From the NCBI GenBank assembly GCA_018712555.1, contig DVGT01000021.1, positions 1 to 9,032 on the forward strand: DNA of 9,032 nt. The letters are read 5' to 3'. The translations under genes were made by a program, and so were the position numbers. Numbering within the stretch: position 1 is the stretch's first letter; every line of letters starts with the position of its first letter. Below are positions 5,643-9,032 of the stretch, piece by piece. The DNA comes from Faecimorpha stercoravium (GTDB taxonomy: Bacteria; Bacillota; Clostridia; Lachnospirales; Bianqueaceae). Below the pieces are notes generated by a model. That model was not told the origin of the DNA. It saw only the letters and a program-made list of their open reading frames with translations, and made no database searches.

Positions 5643-7004
5643 TTATGTTTGCGGCAGATTTCGCTTGAGCCAATTTCCTCGCAGATAATAAAATATAAAA
5701 AGACAAGATGTCAAGACCCAGCTGATCGGGTAACAGGCAGCAAGAACCTCTAATTCGTGCCAATTAGGCACAACGATCGCCAGCCAAACGATACGGAAGC
5801 CACATACACCAAGAGCCGTCATCAGCATGGGACGTAAGGAGTCTCCGGCACTTCGGCAGGCGCCCGATAAGATCTCGATGGGGACATATGTAATATAGAA
5901 GGGCGCCATCATCATCATGATGCGCATACCAAAGTCCAGAGTGGTCGTATCGCTGACAAAAAGCTGAAGCCCTAGGCGGCCAAAGGAAACGAAGAGAATG
6001 CTGATAGTAATGGACGTGATGCTGGCCATCAACAGGCCGCAGCGAACGCTTTTTCGCATGCGATCCAGTTGGTTAGCGCCGAAGTTTTGTCCTGCAAAGG
6101 TGGTTACAGTAATATTAAACGCGTTCAATACCATCCACAAGAGACCGTCCAGTTTACCAAAGGCTGTCCAAGCGGCCATTACATCTGTGCCGAAGGAATT
6201 GATGCTGGCCTGAATCAGCACATTCGATAAGGAGTACATGGTAGATTGTAAACCAGCAGGAAGCCCGATACGGATAATCCGTCCCAGCATAGTCTTATGA
6301 ATGCGAATCTGCTTGGGTAACAAGCGATAGGATAAACGAGAACGAATCAAAACAAAGAGTACCAACGCCGCGCTGACAAACTGAGAAATGATTGTCGCAA
6401 GGCCCACACCGAAAACACCCATATGAAAGACCGTAACGAAGAGTAGATCCAGTACAATATTGACCAGACAGGCTGCTATCAGGAAATACAGAGGCCGCTT
6501 GGAATCACCCACAGCACGCAGAATTCCCGCGCCGATATTATAGAGTAGATTAGGAATAGTTCCTACAAAATAGACAATCATATAGGTGAGCGACATCGGA
6601 TATACGTCATCCGGTGTTCCCAACCAATGCAGTGCCGGACCGGAGATCGCAATGCCGATGACCATCAATACAGCGCCGCCGAGGATACCCAGTGCGATGG
6701 CAGTATGTACGGCGCGATGTACGTTCTCATGATCCTGAGCACCGTAGTATTGCGCGATGATTACGGTAGCGCCGCCAGACATACCCACAAAAAAACCGAT
6801 CAAAAGATTGATCAGTGTGCCGCTCGTGCCGCCAACTGCGGCCAATGCTTCTTTTCCAACGAAATTTCCGACGATAATAGCATCCGTCGTATTATACAGC
6901 TGTTGGAAAAAGGTTCCCAGAAGAATCGGAAAGAAGAAAGCCAGCATGTTTTTCCAGATGACGCCTTCTGTGATAGAGGTAGTCGTTTTTGCGCGAGCTC
7001 TCAT
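5643..7004 (-). CDS. MATE-family multidrug/toxin extrusion transporter
   Basis: This is a predicted cation-coupled antiporter in the cytoplasmic membrane. The 453-residue product has the size and the roughly twelve hydrophobic segments of the family, arranged as two MatE repeats: the first begins with WKNMLAFFFPILLGTFFQQLYNTTDAIIVGNFVG, the second near residue 245 with IIRIGLPAGLQSTMYSLSNVLIQ. Family-like features include the PxxxxxxFQQLYNxxDxxxVG signature, VGGT..GGATVIIAQYYGA and the GILRAVGDSKRP / GACRSAGDSLRP loop at matching places in the two halves. The substrate cannot be told from sequence. GGGGG lies 10 bases before the ATG and a promoter with an extended -10 sits upstream. Apart from the CIRCE palindrome just after the stop, no terminator is visible. 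Its link to the neighbours is probably positional only. Confidence 0.94.
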   Translation of the reverse strand: MRARAKTTTSITEGVIWKNMLAFFFPILLGTFFQQLYNTTDAIIVGNFVGKEALAAVGGTSGTLINLLIGFFVGMSGGATVIIAQYYGAQDHENVHRAVHTAIALGILGGAVLMVIGIAISGPALHWLGTPDDVYPMSLTYMIVYFVGTIPNLLYNIGAGILRAVGDSKRPLYFLIAACLVNIVLDLLFVTVFHMGVFGVGLATIISQFVSAALVLFVLIRSRLSYRLLPKQIRIHKTMLGRIIRIGLPAGLQSTMYSLSNVLIQASINSFGTDVMAAWTAFGKLDGLLWMVLNAFNITVTTFAGQNFGANQLDRMRKSVRCGLLMASITSITISILFVSFGRLGLQLFVSDTTTLDFGMRIMMMMAPFYITYVPIEILSGACRSAGDSLRPMLMTALGVCGFRIVWLAIVVPNWHELEVLAACYPISWVLTSCLFIFYYLRGNWLKRNLPQT

Positions 7005-7044
7005 AGATAAAAGTCCCCCTTTATTTTTGTTAATGACGATCCTG

Positions 7045-7073
7045 ATTATAACATGATTTTTCTGGGATAGAAA
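7045..7073 (-). promoter_or_regulatory. Probable MATE gene promoter with extended -10
   Basis: On the - strand TGTTATAAT (7045-7053) is an extended -10 element. The matching -35 (TTTCTA, 7068-7073, 17-bp spacer) is weak, as is common with an extended -10. Transcription would start near 7038, about 34 bases before the start codon. No terminator hairpin separates it from the Gx gene upstream. Confidence 0.65.
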
Positions 7074-7091
7074 GGGGGTAAAGGGAAAAAA

Positions 7092-7610
7092 TTAAAAAGT
7101 CTTTGGAAAATCTCCGTAAGATTTGAATAAAGGCTTCAGATAACGCAAAGAGAACATGGCACAGAGGCCTGTGAAAGCACCCGTGAGAAGCGCACTTAAA
7201 ACTAGAATCGGGGCATAGGCCAGGATCGATGGTGCCTGTGTTATCCAGAGTGCAACGAGAAGTTGGCCAACATTATGCGTAAGCGCTCCGCACATGCTGA
7301 CTAGAATTACAAAGGAATGGCGGAGCAGACGGCCGAGCAGGTAAATCACGAGAAAGCACAGTAACCCGCCGACCAAGCTGTAGAGGAAAGACATGCCTTG
7401 ACCGGCAAAGACACTGGCCAGAATGATTCGCAGGATCAAGACAAGAAAAGCATCTCGGGACCGAACGGCGAAGAGTAGGATTAGTGTAACAACATTGGCC
7501 AAACCCAGCCGTACGCCTGGGACAGGAAGAAGGGGTGGAAGCGCACTGTCTACAAGAGACAGTATCAGCGCAATGGCCGTGAAGAGAGAGAGCAAGGCGA
7601 TGCGTCGCAT
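7092..7610 (-). CDS. Gx transporter family membrane protein (heptaprenyl diphosphate synthase component I family, PF07456)
   Basis: The 172-residue polytopic protein has about five or six hydrophobic helices. Family landmarks are the opening helix after MRR, PGVRLGLANVVTLILLF (about 31-47), the segment LRIILASVFAGQGMSFLYSLVGG (about 60-82) and ALTHNVGQLLVA (about 109-120). Many databases name this family heptaprenyl diphosphate synthase component I, but it has no aspartate-rich prenyltransferase motifs and looks like a small solute-binding membrane subunit of the ECF S-component kind; the substrate is unknown. It follows the NusG-domain-II gene by 11 bases. Its AAAGGAGG site overlaps that gene's stop codon region, so the two are surely co-transcribed and probably translationally coupled. 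The same pair recurs across Clostridia, often near flavin-transfer or Rnf genes, none of which are in this window. Confidence 0.88.
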   Translation of the reverse strand: MRRIALLSLFTAIALILSLVDSALPPLLPVPGVRLGLANVVTLILLFAVRSRDAFLVLILRIILASVFAGQGMSFLYSLVGGLLCFLVIYLLGRLLRHSFVILVSMCGALTHNVGQLLVALWITQAPSILAYAPILVLSALLTGAFTGLCAMFSLRYLKPLFKSYGDFPKTF

Positions 7611-7621
7611 GGGAACCTCCT

Positions 7622-7990
7622 TTATGACTCGGGATAAATCTGGATGACAACTTCATTGGGAAGGCAGGTCACTGGCAGGAAAGGATCTTCGATGAATCCC
7701 ATTTGTATGCAGATATGGTCGGGACAGCTGGCTTCGATGACGCCGATAGAGCCTGGCCGTACTTCGATGATATTATAGGCGTCGTTTTCACCATCTATTC
7801 GAATGGTATAGGGTTCGGTGACGGATGTCAAATCAATTTCTGATATGATTTCTCCATGTTGTGTAATTCGGGCGACATGTCCTTCTTCCGAGAGAGAGAG
7901 TTGCTGCCAAAGAAAAAAAGTGGAGATCAGAACGAAAGCTGCAAGAATACAACCAATGAGAAGCCCGCGTTTGCGAATGGATAGGGACAT
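7622..7990 (-). CDS. NusG domain II-containing membrane-anchored protein (PF07009)
   Basis: The 122-residue protein has a basic N-terminus, one membrane helix (about residues 9-28) and an extracytoplasmic beta-rich domain. The signature is CPDHICIQMG (Cys89, Cys94) followed by PVTCLPNEVVIQI (Cys109), the conserved three-cysteine pattern of the NusG domain II family. The name reflects structural similarity only; there is no NGN or KOW domain, so it is not a transcription factor. Cysteines on the outer face suggest a redox or cofactor-related role, but the function is unproven. Two adjacent ATGs exist; AAGGAGG lies two bases before 7993 and five before 7990, so 7990 is preferred. It is the first gene of a two-gene unit with the Gx transporter. 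Confidence 0.88.
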   Translation of the reverse strand: MSLSIRKRGLLIGCILAAFVLISTFFLWQQLSLSEEGHVARITQHGEIISEIDLTSVTEPYTIRIDGENDAYNIIEVRPGSIGVIEASCPDHICIQMGFIEDPFLPVTCLPNEVVIQIYPES

Positions 7991-8170
7991 CATAACCTCC
8001 TTAAGGTCTCATTTGTACTTTTCTACAAAAGAAAAACAAAATCGTGAAGAAAATTTTACGCAAATTTGTTGCATTTGTGATGCAATTTTCACAAATATGG
8101 TGTACAATGGTAAGCGAAGTGGAAAGGAGTCCAAGCTGCTTCAGTTTGTGTGAAATGAGGTGGAACGACG
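7991..8170. other. Divergent intergenic control region with overlapping dyads
   Basis: This region separates the NusG-II/Gx unit (leftward) from the small + strand genes. It contains TTGCAT/ATGCAA (8069-8085, 5-bp gap) and ATTTGTGA/TCACAAAT (8073-8096, 8-bp gap), which overlap, plus three imperfect 11-bp direct repeats starting GCA (8060-8070, 8071-8081, 8082-8092). A rightward -10 like TACAAT lies at 8103-8108 and a leftward TAAAAT at 8053-8058, both without good -35 partners. Regulator binding is plausible but unassigned. Confidence 0.5.
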
Positions 8171-8311
8171 ATGGAGAATCTAGACGCTTCACTGCAGCAG
8201 GCGATTCGCAGATTGAATACGGCTGTGACAGTGGGCACATGGAGCGCAGTTTTTCTGGTAGCCGGAGTGGTAGCTGCGATCTCTCGATATAAGAAGAGAA
8301 GACAACTGTAA
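8171..8311 (+). CDS. 46-residue single-pass membrane protein, function unknown
   Basis: The ORF runs from ATG to TAA with a GAGGTGG ribosome binding site seven bases upstream. The product has a polar N-terminal helix (ENLDASLQQAIRRLN), a hydrophobic segment (about residues 18-37, TAVTVGTWSAVFLVAGVVAA) and a strongly basic C-terminus (RYKKRRQL), predicting a cytoplasmic tail. I do not recognise the family. It lies 14 bases before the DUF4177-like gene, and the two should share a transcript. A longer ORF in another frame covers this stretch (8044-8292) but has no ribosome binding site and unlikely composition, so the short frame is preferred on its start site and membrane pattern. Confidence 0.6.
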   Translation: MENLDASLQQAIRRLNTAVTVGTWSAVFLVAGVVAAISRYKKRRQL

Positions 8312-8325
8312 GGGGGGACAGCTCT

Positions 8326-8484
8326 ATGTATAAGACAGTTGTGACGGATTATTTGCCAAAAGCCAAAGACATGGCGCAGGTCATAGAGGAAAAGGCCAAT
8401 GAGATGGAAGAGCAGGGGTATGAGTTCGTCAATGTTTCGATTATGCCCAGCGCCAAGGCGATCCTGATTTTTCGACAGAAATAA
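8326..8484 (+). CDS. 52-residue DUF4177-like small protein
   Basis: The ORF has an AGGGGGG ribosome binding site eight bases before its ATG and ends just before a terminator, so it is a convincing small gene. The product is cytoplasmic and has a beta-alpha-beta pattern: YKTVVTDYL, then a charged helix (AQVIEEKANEMEEQ), then GYEFVNVSIM and a final strand AILIFRQK. This resembles DUF4177 proteins, which start with a YKxV strand, carry a helix ending in G-W/Y-E-LV-V and finish with an aliphatic strand. The function of DUF4177 is not known. The upstream neighbour is the 46-aa membrane protein; pairing with it is suggestive only. The assignment was made by eye and is moderate. Confidence 0.65.
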   Translation: MYKTVVTDYLPKAKDMAQVIEEKANEMEEQGYEFVNVSIMPSAKAILIFRQK

Positions 8485-8494
8485 GTGTACTGCG

Positions 8495-8522
8495 AGCATC
8501 CGAAAGAATGGGATGCTTTTTT
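8495..8522 (+). terminator. Rho-independent terminator after the DUF4177-like gene
   Basis: A perfect 7-bp stem AGCATCC (8495-8501) / GGATGCT (8511-8517) with a 9-nt loop runs directly into six T residues (8517-8522). It lies 10 bases past the stop codon and ends the two-gene + strand unit. Confidence 0.9.
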
Positions 8523-8546
8523 ATTTGTTCCTAGAAATCCATCTTT

Positions 8547-8575
8547 ATTATACGATGTTCGGCCAGATTTGACAA
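8547..8575 (-). promoter_or_regulatory. Strong - strand promoter antisense to the small genes
   Basis: On the - strand TTGTCA (8570-8575) is followed after 17 bp by a perfect TATAAT (8547-8552). Transcription would begin near 8540 and run leftward across the terminator and through the DUF4177-like and 46-aa genes in antisense. The nearest - strand gene it could serve is the NusG-II gene about 550 bases away. It could instead make an antisense RNA. Confidence 0.55.
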
Positions 8576-8586
8576 TACAGTCTGCT

Positions 8587-8609
8587 CGGAATTTATTCCG
8601 GTCTTTTTT
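8587..8609 (+). terminator. Terminator-like hairpin
   Basis: CGGAA/TTCCG with a TTTA loop (8587-8600) is followed after three bases by six T residues (8604-8609). The stem is short. It could be a backup terminator for the small genes; no separate gene ends here. Confidence 0.35.
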
Positions 8610-8703
8610 GTGCTGACATGCTCTTTCCATTTTCCAGAGTCGTGATCGGATTTGTTCAAAGGTTCATTTCAAACGCATATCATTTAGTAGGCATTTTGGT
8701 GTT

Positions 8704-8877
8704 GCCTTTAGCAAGGCGCAGGGACGGATTGGAAAACAGAAGAAAAAGGTTCTGTTGCGCAATTGCAAGAGTGTGTATAAAATCGGATCCTTTTGCAATT
8801 GATTATACGCAGATCCTGCGAAGACGCGCTGCAGAATCTTGATTTTGCGTATAAAGCAGAGGGGCGTCTCCGTCCCT
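8704..8877. ncRNA. Candidate structured RNA, unidentified, strand uncertain
   Basis: This gene-free stretch has a series of compatible inverted repeats. A hairpin GCCTT/AAGGC lies at 8704-8717. A 9-bp closing pair AGGGACGGA (8720-8728) / TCCGTCCCT (8869-8877) encloses CAGAA/TTCTG (about 8737-8754), a 12-bp arm CAATTGCAAGAG (8760-8771) / CTTTTGCAATTG (8790-8801, one G-T pair), and TTATACGCA (8803-8811) / TGCGTATAA (8846-8854). On the + strand TTCAAA (8655-8660), 17 bp, TATCAT (8678-8683) is a possible promoter, and the hairpin at 8900-8927 would terminate the transcript, giving roughly 240 bases. I see no SRP, tmRNA, RNase P or riboswitch signature. A degenerate mobile-element remnant is an alternative. 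Confidence 0.35.
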
Positions 8878-8899
8878 TTACCTCATTTTCAGGCACGAC

Positions 8900-8927
8900 A
8901 AAAAGGCGTCCGACGTGGCGCCTTTTT
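8900..8927. terminator. Bidirectional terminator at the end of the partial right-edge gene
   Basis: A perfect 9-bp stem AAAAAGGCG (8900-8908) / CGCCTTTTT (8919-8927) with a 10-nt loop has T-runs on both strands. It overlaps the stop codon of the - strand partial gene, which it should terminate, and could also end a + strand RNA from 8690 onward. Confidence 0.85.
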
Positions 8928-9032
8928 AAATTTTCGGAAGGGGTTTGTCGGGGAAGAGAAGGTGGAACGCCTTCTGCGGCGCGACTTTCCCGAAGGAGAT
9001 GAGCTGCAGCACAATCTCTCGCAGGTCGATGC
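8926..9032 (-). CDS. C-terminal end of an unrecognised protein (partial, runs off the window)
   Basis: The - strand is open from the window edge for 34 codons to a TAA at 8926-8928. The residues read IDLREIVLQLISFGKVAPQK at the start and finish FPDKPLPKI. The composition is protein-like: an amphipathic helix (LREIVLQLISFG) and a hydrophobic, proline-containing tail, with no atypical codons. The stop codon is built into the left arm of the terminator, which supports this being a true gene end. The 5' part and start lie beyond the window. The family cannot be assigned from this tail. Confidence 0.6.
   Translation of the reverse strand, partial: IDLREIVLQLISFGKVAPQKAFHLLFPDKPLPKI

Noticed and set aside
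8073..8096. ATTTGTGA-N8-TCACAAAT as a CRP/FNR-family site
   Set aside because: Half-sites look right (TGTGA/TCACA), but the gap is 8 bp rather than the usual 6, so I kept it only as an unassigned dyad.
8123..8129. AAAGGAG as the ribosome binding site of a further small gene
   Set aside because: No ATG, GTG or TTG start at a usable distance opens a frame of meaningful length.
8044..8292. 82-codon + strand ORF across the divergent region
   Set aside because: It has no ribosome binding site, runs through the dyads, and overlaps out of frame a better-supported 46-codon gene.
8089..8499. 136-codon - strand ORF opposite the small genes
   Set aside because: It has no ribosome binding site or family-like pattern; it is the complement of the two small + strand genes and the divergent region.
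1..9032. CRISPR array, tRNA/rRNA genes, insertion sequences, att sites or defence genes
   Set aside because: I looked for regular direct repeats, cloverleaf/CCA features, transposase motifs and terminal repeats on both strands and found none.

Overview
The window reads as a chromosomal segment of an anaerobic, low-to-mid GC member of the Bacillota, most likely class Clostridia. The grounds are an oxygen-sensitive class III ribonucleotide reductase with its radical-SAM activase, strong AGGAGG-type ribosome binding sites, consensus sigma-A promoters with 17-18 bp spacers, a perfect CIRCE operator, and a NusG-domain-II / Gx-transporter gene pair typical of Clostridia. No transposase, phage gene, CRISPR array, tRNA or rRNA is visible.

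Left part, + strand: the possible tail of an upstream gene and a possibly folded leader (1-138), then a short monofunctional peptidoglycan glycosyltransferase (139-813). Directly behind it lie a 39-residue membrane protein (815-934) and a long terminator hairpin. A flavodoxin-family gene follows (1152-1688), closed by a convergent terminator shared with the next gene.

Centre, - strand, read right to left: a MATE exporter (5643-7004), an Hsp20 small heat-shock protein (5125-5517), the NrdG-type activase (4292-4987) and NrdD (1752-4160). NrdD carries its own C-terminal redoxin domain. The regulatory sequences are unusually readable. CIRCE sits between the MATE gene and hsp20. nrdG has a TTGACA-18-TATAAT promoter. 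nrdD has a separate TTGACT-17-TATAAT promoter whose -35 region is covered by two NrdR-box-like sites 32 bp apart and by a 12-bp perfect inverted repeat. This implies control of dNTP synthesis by NrdR and of the chaperone by HrcA.

Right part: a - strand pair, a NusG-domain-II membrane protein (7622-7990) followed by a Gx-family membrane transporter (7092-7610), is divergent from two tiny + strand genes (a 46-aa membrane protein and a 52-aa DUF4177-like protein). The intergenic region between them holds stacked dyads. The last 500 bases hold a terminator, a strong - strand promoter antisense to the small genes, about 200 bases rich in long inverted repeats that may encode a structured RNA, and the 34-residue C-terminal end of an unrecognised - strand gene running off the window.

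No clearly new system is evident. The most useful leads are the NrdR/nrdD operator, the dual-role CIRCE hairpin, and the unassigned structured region at 8704-8877.
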